In this document: piece by piece, positions 1 to 7,988 of the stretch | How positions within the stretch are numbered: the first letter of the stretch is position 1 | How the letters are laid out: each line of letters begins with the position of its first letter | Assembly: GCA_002753225.1 (NCBI GenBank) | Contig: PDZS01000016.1 | Span: 1-64,000, forward strand | DNA from: Deltaproteobacteria bacterium YD0425bin51 | GTDB lineage: Bacteria; Desulfobacterota; Desulfobacteria; Desulfobacterales; YD0425bin51 | Reading direction: 5' to 3' | DNA length: 64,000 bases | Notes under the pieces: generated by a model | What the model saw: only the letters and a program-made list of their open reading frames with translations | The model's database searches: none | Told to the model about the DNA's origin: nothing | Translations under genes and position numbers: made by a program

Positions 1-77
1 TTAATATAATGTCTAAAGTTTTATGAATAAAGTTAACATGCTTTTTTAAGATTATTTTTTTTTAATAAGGAGATTTA

Positions 78-1094
78 ATGAAATTGTATAAGAAGATTTG
101 TACTATAATATTATTTTTAATTTTTTTTATAATCTTAAACAACCATGTTGCTGAATCACAAACTCATGGATTACCAACTGGAATAAAAGAATTTTTTGAT
201 GATGGCAAGTTTTTACCAGATGGAAATGCTGAATATAGATTCCAATTAGGTGGTTTTTATAGTTTATCAAAGAAGTTTTACAACACGGATAATGATCTTG
301 TAGAACCTTCATCTTATAAAAATTATAAAAGATTTGGCTATTTTTTAGTAGGAGAGAAAAAAATCATGAATGATTTTTTGGTAGGATTTACTTTACCTTG
401 GCTCAGAAGCGAATCATATCGAAATAAAACTTATTATTCGGTTGGTGATTATGCTTTGGAAGGAATTGGTGATATTTATTTACGTGGAGGATGGATCCCT
501 ATCAAAAATGAACTTTTTTCTTTTTATGGGGAACTCCAGATTATTATAACTAATACTGATAAAAGAGATTCTTTTACAGATGCTTATGTGTATATTGGAA
601 ATGATGGGCATAATGCAGTATCTGGAAAATTTGCTGCCTCATATCAACCAATAAAATCTTTCAAACTGAATGGCCATGTTGGCTACCAAGCAAATTTGTC
701 TGATAAAAGAGTTGTCATTGAAGGAGAAAGAGCAAAAAAGGTTTCTAATGGAACTATGAGTCAGATCAATGCAGAAATTGATCCAAGAGACTATTTTACT
801 TTGTTTTTGGATAGTACTTATTCCTTTTCTAATTTTAAATTTTCTATAGGTTATGAATGGTTTTATGAAACTAAAGACAGGATTTCAAATATTGAGAGTG
901 ATGGATTAACTAAAGTAGAACAGGAAGCTCTTAAAACAGTTGGCGGATATGCCTATATCCATAGTATTCTTGCAGGAATAGGATATGAATTCAATAAGGA
1001 ATTTTCATTTTTATTAAACTATAAAACGCCATTTAAAGGACATTATGGCTATAGTGAGGATATCTGGTCATTTATGATTGAGAGAGTATTCTAA
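78..1094 (+). CDS. Putative outer-membrane beta-barrel protein
   Basis: The 338-residue product starts with a hydrophobic signal peptide (about residues 5-26). The mature part is rich in alternating aromatic and polar residues and Gly/Tyr-rich strands, and the chain ends in phenylalanine (IERVF), the usual terminal signature of barrels recognised by the BAM complex. An AAGGAG sequence lies 5 bases before the ATG. No catalytic motif is visible, so a porin-like or transporter-like outer-membrane role is inferred from composition alone. It stands apart from its neighbours: the next gene is convergent, with only 30 bases between stop codons and no obvious terminator hairpin. Confidence 0.6.
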   Translation: MKLYKKICTIILFLIFFIILNNHVAESQTHGLPTGIKEFFDDGKFLPDGNAEYRFQLGGFYSLSKKFYNTDNDLVEPSSYKNYKRFGYFLVGEKKIMNDFLVGFTLPWLRSESYRNKTYYSVGDYALEGIGDIYLRGGWIPIKNELFSFYGELQIIITNTDKRDSFTDAYVYIGNDGHNAVSGKFAASYQPIKSFKLNGHVGYQANLSDKRVVIEGERAKKVSNGTMSQINAEIDPRDYFTLFLDSTYSFSNFKFSIGYEWFYETKDRISNIESDGLTKVEQEALKTVGGYAYIHSILAGIGYEFNKEFSFLLNYKTPFKGHYGYSEDIWSFMIERVF

Positions 1095-1124
1095 TAAATT
1101 AACACTCAGAGTTTTATATGTTAT

Positions 1125-1973
1125 TTAGCTTTTTTTAACCTTGTAATATATTGCACCCATTTCATCTATGATATCAAATTTACTACTATATCCAGATGCA
1201 GTTTCTCCTGTTCCAAGAAAAAGAAATCCTTTGGGAGATAATATATTAGCTAAGCTGTCTATAAGTTTTTGCTTTAACTCATCTGAAAAATAAATAATAA
1301 CATTTCTTAAAAATATTATATCAAAAGTTTTTTGTATATTAGTTGGATTCTTAAAGTTTATTGTTTTAAATTGAACTAGTTTTTTTATTTTTTCGTCTAA
1401 AATCCATTGATTTTTATCTTTTTTAAAATAAGAATCGAGATATTTTTGAGGCATACCACGGTTTATGGCAATATCATCATATTTGCCCAAAGATGCTATT
1501 GAAAGTACACGATTTGATATATCTGTTGCTAGAATGTTTATTTTACCAAGATATATATTTTTATCTTTTTGAGAGTTAAAAAAATCAAAAGCAATAATAG
1601 CAATAGAATAAGGTTCCTGACCTGTAGAACATCCTGCTGACCAAATATTTATTTCTTTACGCTGGCCTGATAAAATTTCTTCTTTATATTGCGGAAACAA
1701 TTTTTCCTCTAAAATTTTAAAAGGATATTTATCTCTAAACCATAAGGTCTCATTTGTTGTTATTGAATCTATAAATAAAGTATGAAGATCAGCTCTGGGT
1801 GTGCTGTTTTTTAATTTATAATAAAATTCAGTAAAAGTTTTGCATCCATTTTGAGCTATTAAACTTCCTAGTCTGGTTTCAAGAAGATATTTTTTATTTT
1901 CTCCTAGAGAAATACCACAGTGCTCTTTAATAAAATTTTTAAATAATGAATATTCTTGATCTGTAATTTTCAT
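1125..1973 (-). CDS. cheR: CheR-type chemoreceptor methyltransferase (orphan copy)
   Basis: This 282-residue protein has the CheR layout: an N-terminal helical domain, the conserved TTNETLWFRD segment (residues 72-81) and an S-adenosylmethionine loop SAGCSTGQEPYS (residues 112-123), followed by a late LRNVIIYF motif typical of the family. CheR transfers methyl groups from SAM to glutamates of chemoreceptors. It is clearly paralogous to the CheR inside the chemosensory operon at 14963-15796, but it lies alone, on the other strand, about 3.8 kb upstream of that operon. It may serve the same array or a receptor encoded elsewhere. Confidence 0.9.
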   Translation of the reverse strand: MKITDQEYSLFKNFIKEHCGISLGENKKYLLETRLGSLIAQNGCKTFTEFYYKLKNSTPRADLHTLFIDSITTNETLWFRDKYPFKILEEKLFPQYKEEILSGQRKEINIWSAGCSTGQEPYSIAIIAFDFFNSQKDKNIYLGKINILATDISNRVLSIASLGKYDDIAINRGMPQKYLDSYFKKDKNQWILDEKIKKLVQFKTINFKNPTNIQKTFDIIFLRNVIIYFSDELKQKLIDSLANILSPKGFLFLGTGETASGYSSKFDIIDEMGAIYYKVKKS

Positions 1974-2156
1974 GTTGCCAAATTAGTTAAAGCTATAAAA
2001 TGTGTCAATATAAAAAAAATACATTTGCTCTTAAAAAATAAAAATGCTATCAAGAATTGAGTAAACTTTATAAGCTCTTGAAATAAAGGGCTTATAAAAA
2101 CTAAATTTAACCATAAAAAAACTTATAGTCTTTAATCAGAAAGGAGAGAAAGTTTT

Positions 2157-2843
2157 ATGAAGAAAAATCTTATGAAGGGTATTTTAATTGCGCTAGGTGT
2201 AATTATGCTTGTATCAATTGGCAATATTGTACTTGCAGAAGAAAAGAAAGAAGCGGCGCCACCTTCAGAAAACATCGTAGTGGTTAATGGACAGGCTGTT
2301 TCAAGAGCATGTTTTAATTGGGCTCTATCTAATTCATTAACAAGAGTTGAAAAAAACGGTAAAAAATTGGATGCTAAAGACCTTCTTTCTCTTAAGCATC
2401 AAATTGTTGAAACAATAGTTAATGCTGTTGTTTTAGCTCAGCAAGCTGCAAAAGATGGTATTAAAGTTGATGATGCAGTAGTAAATACAAAATGCGATGA
2501 AAGAAAAAAGAAACAATTTCCTAATGACGCTGACTATCAAACTATGCTTACAAAAGCTGTTGCAACTGATGCTGCAGTAAAAGAACTTTGCAAAATGGAT
2601 TTAGTTGTGGCTGCATTTGAGAAAAAAATGTCTGATGCTATAAAAAATACCCCAGAAGAAATAAAAGAATTTTATGATAAAAATCCTGATAAATTTAAAG
2701 GAAAAGATGGAAAAGTTGTAGCTTTTGATACTGCAAAAGTAGCAATTGATGCTCTTTTAAAGATAACAAAATTCCAGAAAGATCGTGATGATTTTATTAC
2801 TAAATTAAGAAAAGAAACTAAACTAGAAAGATTCCCAATGTAG
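2157..2843 (+). CDS. SurA/PrsA-like periplasmic protein lacking the parvulin domain
   Basis: The 228-residue product has a signal peptide (residues 1-27, ending VLA) and a SurA_N-type chaperone region with the VVNGQAVSR motif and the EFYDKNPDKF segment near residue 170. Its paralogue immediately downstream carries a parvulin domain after that segment. Here the sequence jumps instead from KFKGKDGK to a C-terminal helix (FITKLRKETKLERF) that matches the paralogue's own C-terminus, so the catalytic domain is missing cleanly. It is probably a periplasmic chaperone without prolyl-isomerase activity. Three cysteines (in RACF, NTKCDE and KELCK) are absent from the partner. AAGGAGAG lies before the start, and a strong hairpin follows the gene. 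Confidence 0.75.
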   Translation: MKKNLMKGILIALGVIMLVSIGNIVLAEEKKEAAPPSENIVVVNGQAVSRACFNWALSNSLTRVEKNGKKLDAKDLLSLKHQIVETIVNAVVLAQQAAKDGIKVDDAVVNTKCDERKKKQFPNDADYQTMLTKAVATDAAVKELCKMDLVVAAFEKKMSDAIKNTPEEIKEFYDKNPDKFKGKDGKVVAFDTAKVAIDALLKITKFQKDRDDFITKLRKETKLERFPM

Positions 2844-2870
2844 TATTATAAATTAAAATTATTAAGATAA

Positions 2871-2903
2871 ATTACAGCCCGCAATAAAACGGCGGGCTGT
2901 AAT
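2871..2903 (+). terminator. Intercistronic hairpin terminator
   Basis: A perfect 12-bp stem (ATTACAGCCCGC at 2871-2882 and its complement at 2892-2903) encloses a 9-base loop and is followed by TTTTA. It lies only 18 bases before the next start codon, so no promoter fits in between. It probably acts as a partial terminator or mRNA-stabilising hairpin that lowers expression of the downstream foldase relative to the upstream one. Confidence 0.75.
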
Positions 2904-2920
2904 TTTATTATAGAGGTTAT

Positions 2921-3892
2921 ATGAAAAAAACATACTTTTTTATTTTTACAATACTTTTAATTATTTTTCAGTCTAATTTAATAAATGCAGAAACGAAAAA
3001 TGCAGCTTCTAATGAAAATGTTGCAGTAGTTAATGGTACTGCAATTTCAAGAGCTGATTTTAATAGGGCATTAGATTTTTTTACTCAGAGGATGGGTAAA
3101 ATGGGTAAACCATCAGATGATACTCAACTAGGAAATTATAAAAAAAATATACTTGATTCCTTGATAAATGTTCAGCTACTTTATCAAGAGAGCGTAAAAC
3201 AAGGCATTAAAATTGATGACAAAGAAGTTGAAAAAAAATTTGAAGACGCTACAAAAAGAGTTTATTCTAAAGATTCTGATTATAAAGATATGCTAAAGCA
3301 AGCTGGCCTTACTGAAAAAGAATTTAAAGATCATTTTAAAAAGGATTTATTTGTGCAAGAATTTATAGCAAAGAAAATAGAGCAGAATGTAAAAGTTACA
3401 CCAGAGGATCTAAAATCTTTTTATGACAAAAATCCTCAAAAATTTTTGAGACCAGAAATGGCAAGAGCAAGCCATATATTAATTAAAGTAGATAAAGGTG
3501 TTGATAAAGAAAAGGCAAAAAAACAGATTGAAGGTATTTTAGAAAAAGTTAAAAAAGGTGAGGATTTTGCAAATCTTGCTAAACAAAATTCTCAATGCCC
3601 AAGTGCTGCTCAAGGAGGAGATCTTAATTATTTTGATAGAACTAGAATGGTAAAACCATTTTCTGATGCTGCTTTTGCTTTAAAAATTGGAGAAGCAAGC
3701 GGAATAATAGAAACAGAATTTGGATATCATATAATAAAATTAACTGATAAAAAGCCTGAATCAACAGTATCTTTTGACGAAGCAAAAGATAAAATCGAAC
3801 AATATCTAAAAAAATCTAAAGTTCAAAAAGATATTGAAGATTATATTACAAAACTAAGAAAAGATGCTAAAATAGAAACTTTTTCACTATAG
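2921..3892 (+). CDS. Periplasmic peptidyl-prolyl cis-trans isomerase (SurA/PrsA-like parvulin)
   Basis: The 323-residue product has a signal peptide (residues 1-23, ending INA), a SurA_N-type chaperone region, and a complete parvulin (Rotamase) domain near residues 175-270 with the family signatures ASHILIK, GEDFANLAKQNSQCP, GGDLNYF and EFGYHIIKL. A basic C-terminal helix follows. It catalyses prolyl isomerisation and assists folding of outer-membrane or secreted proteins in the periplasm. It is a tandem duplicate of the gene at 2157-2843, which lacks the parvulin domain. It is followed after 5 bases by the ABC-F gene, suggesting co-transcription. Confidence 0.9.
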   Translation: MKKTYFFIFTILLIIFQSNLINAETKNAASNENVAVVNGTAISRADFNRALDFFTQRMGKMGKPSDDTQLGNYKKNILDSLINVQLLYQESVKQGIKIDDKEVEKKFEDATKRVYSKDSDYKDMLKQAGLTEKEFKDHFKKDLFVQEFIAKKIEQNVKVTPEDLKSFYDKNPQKFLRPEMARASHILIKVDKGVDKEKAKKQIEGILEKVKKGEDFANLAKQNSQCPSAAQGGDLNYFDRTRMVKPFSDAAFALKIGEASGIIETEFGYHIIKLTDKKPESTVSFDEAKDKIEQYLKKSKVQKDIEDYITKLRKDAKIETFSL

Positions 3893-3897
3893 TATTT

Positions 3898-5724
3898 ATG
3901 CTTAGGGTTGAAAATCTTAAAAAAAGTTTTGGATCTGAACTACTTTTTGAAGGAGTCAGTTTTACTGTAAATAATGGAGAAAGGGTAGGTCTTGTAGGCA
4001 GGAATGGGCATGGCAAAACTACCCTTTTTCGTATCTTAAACCGTGATGAAATTCCTGATGAAGGTATTATTACTTATCCAAGACATTATCACATAGGTTG
4101 TATAAAACAGGAAATATCATTTACAGAAGATACAGTTTTAAAAGAAGGAATGACAGGATTAAGAGTTGAAGAACGTGGTCATTATTGGAAAGTAGAAAAA
4201 ATTTTAATAGGACTTGGTTTTGGAACTAAAGATTTTAATCGTCATCCCCTTGAATTTTCAGGAGGATATCAGGTTCGTTTGAATCTTGTTAAAGTATTAG
4301 TATCTGAACCTGATATGCTTCTTTTAGACGAACCTACCAATTATCTTGATATTACTTCTATTAGATGGATTGAAAAATTTTTAATAAACTGGCAGCATGG
4401 GCTTATGTTAATTACCCATGATAGAAGTTTTATGGATAAAGTTGCAACTGCAATTATTGGAATTCACAGAAAAAAAACCCGCAAAATATATGGAAATACA
4501 GAAAAATATTACAATCAGATAGCTCAAGAAGAAGAAGTATATGAAAAGACTCGAATTAATGATGAACGCCAAAAAAAAGAAGTTGAGCAGTTTATCCAAA
4601 GATTTAGGGCTAAAGCTAGACTTGCAAATATGGTGCAATCTAGAATTAAGCAGCTAGAAAAAAAAGATAAAAAAGATAAACTAGAAAAAATAAAGAATCT
4701 TGAATTCTCTTTTAGAGACAAGCCTTTCCCTGCTAAATATGCTTTAACTGCAAAAAATATTTCATTTTCATACGATGGTCAAAATCCTTTAATATCAACA
4801 TTTGATATTACTATAAAAAGCGGAGATAGAGTTTTTATTATTGGGAAAAATGGAAAAGGAAAAACAACTCTTTTGAAAATTTTAGCTGGAAAACTCTTGC
4901 CAAATTATGGGGAAATAATCTATCATCCTAATTTATCTTTTGGTTTATTTGAACAGACTAATATTAAAACATTAGTTGATACAAGAAGCGTTTATGAAGA
5001 AATAATATTTAGCGATCCTGATTATGATAAGCAAAAAGCTAGAAATATTTGCGGAGTTATGATGTTTGAAGAAGATTTGGCTTTAAAAAAGATAGGAGTT
5101 CTATCAGGTGGTGAGAAAAGCCGGGTTCTTATAGGAAAACTATTGATTACACCAACTAATATGCTTCTTTTAGATGAGCCAACTAATCATTTTGATATGC
5201 AGTCTTGTGATTCACTAATTTCTGCTTTAGATGAATTTCCTCATGCTTTTGTCATGGTTACCCATAATGAGTTGTTTCTTCATGCTTTAGCAACAAGACT
5301 CATTGTATTCAAAGATGAATTTCCATATGTATTTGAAGGTACTTATCAGGAATTCCTGGAAAAAGATGGATGGGATGAAGAGGAAATAGTAAAAACTGAA
5401 AAAAAGACAGATAATAAAAAAGAAATAAGACGTAAAAGATCCCAAATTTTAGCAGACAGATCAAAAGCATTAAAACCAATTGAAGAAAAAATAGAGCAAA
5501 TAGAAAATAATATAGAAAACATAGAAAAAAAGATAAATGAATTAAATGAAGCAGTAATAAAAGCTTCTATAGATAAAGATAGCTCTAGAATCAAAGAACT
5601 TTCGCAAAATATTTATAAATTTCAACAAATGCTTGACAATTCTTTCGATGAATTGCAAATATTAACAGACAATATAGATAGTCAAAAACAATTTTTTGAA
5701 AAACAACTCTCACAAATAGAGTAA
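3898..5724 (+). CDS. ABC-F family ATPase (Uup/YheS-like)
   Basis: The 608-residue soluble protein holds two ABC ATPase domains and no membrane segment. Walker A motifs are GRNGHGKTT (residues 34-42) and a second GKNGKGKTT. Walker B/D-loop motifs are LLLDEPTNYLD and LLLDEPTNHFD. The signature of the second domain is canonical (LSGGEKSR), while the first is modified (FSGGYQVR). A charged linker separates the domains, and the C-terminal 90 residues are a predicted coiled coil. This is the layout of ABC-F proteins, which act on the ribosome or in DNA-structure tolerance (Uup) rather than in transport. The exact subfamily cannot be fixed by eye. Confidence 0.9.
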   Translation: MLRVENLKKSFGSELLFEGVSFTVNNGERVGLVGRNGHGKTTLFRILNRDEIPDEGIITYPRHYHIGCIKQEISFTEDTVLKEGMTGLRVEERGHYWKVEKILIGLGFGTKDFNRHPLEFSGGYQVRLNLVKVLVSEPDMLLLDEPTNYLDITSIRWIEKFLINWQHGLMLITHDRSFMDKVATAIIGIHRKKTRKIYGNTEKYYNQIAQEEEVYEKTRINDERQKKEVEQFIQRFRAKARLANMVQSRIKQLEKKDKKDKLEKIKNLEFSFRDKPFPAKYALTAKNISFSYDGQNPLISTFDITIKSGDRVFIIGKNGKGKTTLLKILAGKLLPNYGEIIYHPNLSFGLFEQTNIKTLVDTRSVYEEIIFSDPDYDKQKARNICGVMMFEEDLALKKIGVLSGGEKSRVLIGKLLITPTNMLLLDEPTNHFDMQSCDSLISALDEFPHAFVMVTHNELFLHALATRLIVFKDEFPYVFEGTYQEFLEKDGWDEEEIVKTEKKTDNKKEIRRKRSQILADRSKALKPIEEKIEQIENNIENIEKKINELNEAVIKASIDKDSSRIKELSQNIYKFQQMLDNSFDELQILTDNIDSQKQFFEKQLSQIE

Positions 5725-5730
5725 ATAATT

Positions 5731-7668
5731 ATGATATTTAAAAAAAATAGCATTCTTGTAGTTGATGACAATCCATTCAATAGAGAATTAATTTCACATA
5801 TAGCTAAAGAAAAAGGTTTTAAAATTGTTGAAGCTAGTAATGGGAAAGAAGCTATTGATAAAATAAAAGAAAGTAATTTCGTGTTGGTTTTTATGGATAT
5901 GATAATGCCAATAATGGATGGATATGAGGCAACAAGAAAAATAAGATCAATGGGTTTAGATATCCCTATTATTGCAGTTTCTGCAATGAGTTTTAAACAG
6001 GATAGACAGAAAAGTTTAGAGGCTGGGTGCAATGATTTTTTACCAAAGCCTTTAAATACAACTGATCTAGAAGATATGATAGAAAAATATAGCAAGGGAA
6101 AATCAAAACAGGAAATAGATACTCCTACAGTAAAATATTTTGTTCAAAATATTAATTTCAGAGATTTCCCTATCCTTCTTGTTGAAGAAAATGATGGATT
6201 ATGTAAGAAATATATAGAAATATTAAAAAAATCTGGGTTTGAGGTTACGCGTGTAAAAAATGGCTCTGAAGCTTTTGAATTTATAAAGGAAGAGCGTTTT
6301 AAAATTATTTTAACAAATATTTTTACTCCTGGTATAGATGGCTTAGGTTTACTTATTTTAACTAGAAGGCAATATCCTCAAATACTTTTTTTTATATACA
6401 CTCCAAAATATGACCCTGACACTTTTCAATTAGCTATTCAACAAGGTGTTAATGGCATAATTCCTCAGTACCAGTTTGAAGGGTCAGCAATAAGAATGAT
6501 TGAAATAGCCCTTCATCAGAGACATCAAGAAGAGGTTAAACAGACATCAACTTCCAATATGATTAAAATTGCTCAAGATCAATTAATTGGTTTTGGATGT
6601 GATGTTCAGTGTAAATTTTGTGACATAGCTTATTATAGCCTAAAAGAAGCAGGCGGAGATATGGCAAGATGCCGTCATTTTAATAAAGAAGGAAGATGTG
6701 GAATTATTGTAGCAGATGTAGCAGGCCATGATGTGATGAGCTCTTATATAAGTGCAATATTCCTTGGAATGCTTCTTACAATTTGGGACAAAAATCAAAA
6801 TCCAATGGAACTTTTTAAGATTATTAATTTTGAATTAAATAAATTTGGATATAATGAAACACATGTTTGTGCTACAGCAATACTATGGGATCGCAATAGA
6901 AATAAAATGAAGATTGCAACTGCTGGAAATCCTGGTGGAATTTTCATAAACAAAAATCCAGATGGTTCATTGAATTATAAGGAATTTCAGGGTGGAGGTA
7001 TGGCATTGGGACTTCTTAAAACCCATGATCTTTTTTTTGAAGAGGAAGTATCCTTTGATAAAGAAGGATTTTTATTTATTTTTTCAGATGGAATTGAAAA
7101 AGAACAACTGCTTCACATAATAGCAGAAAATCCTTCCATGCTTGATAAAGAAAATTTTTGTGGAATAAGCCAAAAAATTTTAGACGGGGTTTTGGCTAAA
7201 GAAAAACAGAAAGATGATATGGTTTTAGCTACCCTTTATATCAGAGGGGAAGCAACTTCAAAACTTCATTATGGATTTTTGTCAAGTTATGAAGGAGTTG
7301 ACAAAGCATGTGAGTGGTTTAATGAAAATTTGACGCATGAGAATTTTCCAAAGGGAAAAGATAAGGATTTAATTTTACTCGCAGTACGAGAGTCTTTGTT
7401 AAATGCTGTTGAACATGGAAATAAATATAATAACAACGCTTATGTTGATTTATCGGTTTCTTTTAGCCCAAAGGAGCTAAAAATTAATATTTCAGATGAA
7501 GGAGCAGGTTTTAGTCTAAACGATAAAATAAAGCAAATTGATACATTAACTGATATTCGCATTGGCAGCAGAGGGTTACCTTTGATGCTCTTAGCTTCAG
7601 ACAAAGTAGAAGTAGATGGTGGAACAGTTTCATTAATATTTAATAACAATGTGGAGGTAATTTCATGA
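5731..7668 (+). CDS. Fused REC-pseudoREC-SpoIIE phosphatase-HATPase regulator
   Basis: The 645-residue protein has four domains. A receiver (residues about 5-120) has phospho-acceptor D56 in VFMDMIMP and a KP motif. A second receiver (about 145-265) has Asn196 (LTNIFTPGIDG) where the acceptor Asp belongs and EE in place of the acidic pair, so it is probably not phosphorylated. A SpoIIE/PP2C serine phosphatase follows (AGGD near residue 309, ADVAGHD), then an HATPase_c anti-sigma-type kinase (ESLLNAVEHGN, DEGAGF). Phosphatase and kinase of a partner-switch are thus joined in one chain. A C-x3-C-x2-C group (290, 294, 297), with C314 and C323, lies at the edge of the phosphatase domain. The next gene, overlapping by 4 bases, is the expected STAS partner. 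Confidence 0.9.
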   Translation: MIFKKNSILVVDDNPFNRELISHIAKEKGFKIVEASNGKEAIDKIKESNFVLVFMDMIMPIMDGYEATRKIRSMGLDIPIIAVSAMSFKQDRQKSLEAGCNDFLPKPLNTTDLEDMIEKYSKGKSKQEIDTPTVKYFVQNINFRDFPILLVEENDGLCKKYIEILKKSGFEVTRVKNGSEAFEFIKEERFKIILTNIFTPGIDGLGLLILTRRQYPQILFFIYTPKYDPDTFQLAIQQGVNGIIPQYQFEGSAIRMIEIALHQRHQEEVKQTSTSNMIKIAQDQLIGFGCDVQCKFCDIAYYSLKEAGGDMARCRHFNKEGRCGIIVADVAGHDVMSSYISAIFLGMLLTIWDKNQNPMELFKIINFELNKFGYNETHVCATAILWDRNRNKMKIATAGNPGGIFINKNPDGSLNYKEFQGGGMALGLLKTHDLFFEEEVSFDKEGFLFIFSDGIEKEQLLHIIAENPSMLDKENFCGISQKILDGVLAKEKQKDDMVLATLYIRGEATSKLHYGFLSSYEGVDKACEWFNENLTHENFPKGKDKDLILLAVRESLLNAVEHGNKYNNNAYVDLSVSFSPKELKINISDEGAGFSLNDKIKQIDTLTDIRIGSRGLPLMLLASDKVEVDGGTVSLIFNNNVEVIS

Positions 7669-7988
7669 AAGCCTTGGTTAATAACCAAACTTTATTTATA
7701 TATCCAGAGACAGATCTAGTTGCAAGCCGTATTGAAAGCTTAAGGGATTTTATTTTGGGACAACTAAGACAATATAAAGAACCTTCTAGAATTGTTTTAG
7801 ATGCTTCAGGAATTGAGATTGTTGATTCACTGGGGGTAAACTTGATAATAGGTCTCTACAGGCAGGCTGATTCTGAATCTAAAAAATTCGAGATAGTTGC
7901 GGCTGGAAACCAATTTATGAAAGTTGCAAATTTTTTCCGTTTCTCGACACTTTTTAGCGTTAAAAGTAAGGAGGAAAAAGGTGATTAA
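7665..7988 (+). CDS. STAS-domain anti-sigma factor antagonist
   Basis: The 107-residue protein is a single STAS domain. The segment IVLDASGIEIVDSLGVN contains the DS(L)G serine that in SpoIIAA/RsbV proteins is phosphorylated by the partner kinase and dephosphorylated by a PP2C enzyme. Its start overlaps the end of the fused phosphatase/kinase gene (ATGA), and its own end overlaps the GTG start of cheA, so translation of all three is probably coupled. It likely carries the output of the upstream switch protein. Its binding target (sigma-factor antagonist, or a chemosensory or cyclase protein) is not visible here. Confidence 0.85.
   Translation: MKALVNNQTLFIYPETDLVASRIESLRDFILGQLRQYKEPSRIVLDASGIEIVDSLGVNLIIGLYRQADSESKKFEIVAAGNQFMKVANFFRFSTLFSVKSKEEKGD
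7968..7974 (+). promoter_or_regulatory. Ribosome binding site fixing the cheA start
   Basis: AAGGAGG lies 6 bases before a GTG at 7981, inside the end of the STAS gene. An upstream in-frame start at 7924 has no such site and would add an N-terminus read from STAS coding sequence. The GTG start is therefore preferred. Confidence 0.75.

Noticed and set aside
2068..2097. Inverted repeat TTATAAGC/GCTTATAA upstream of the first foldase gene
   Set aside because: An 8-bp stem with a 14-base loop in A+T-rich DNA. It could be an operator but I cannot separate it from chance.
7924..7980. Longer N-terminus for CheA
   Set aside because: It overlaps the STAS gene in another frame. The GTG at 7981 has a strong ribosome site and begins just before the Hpt domain.
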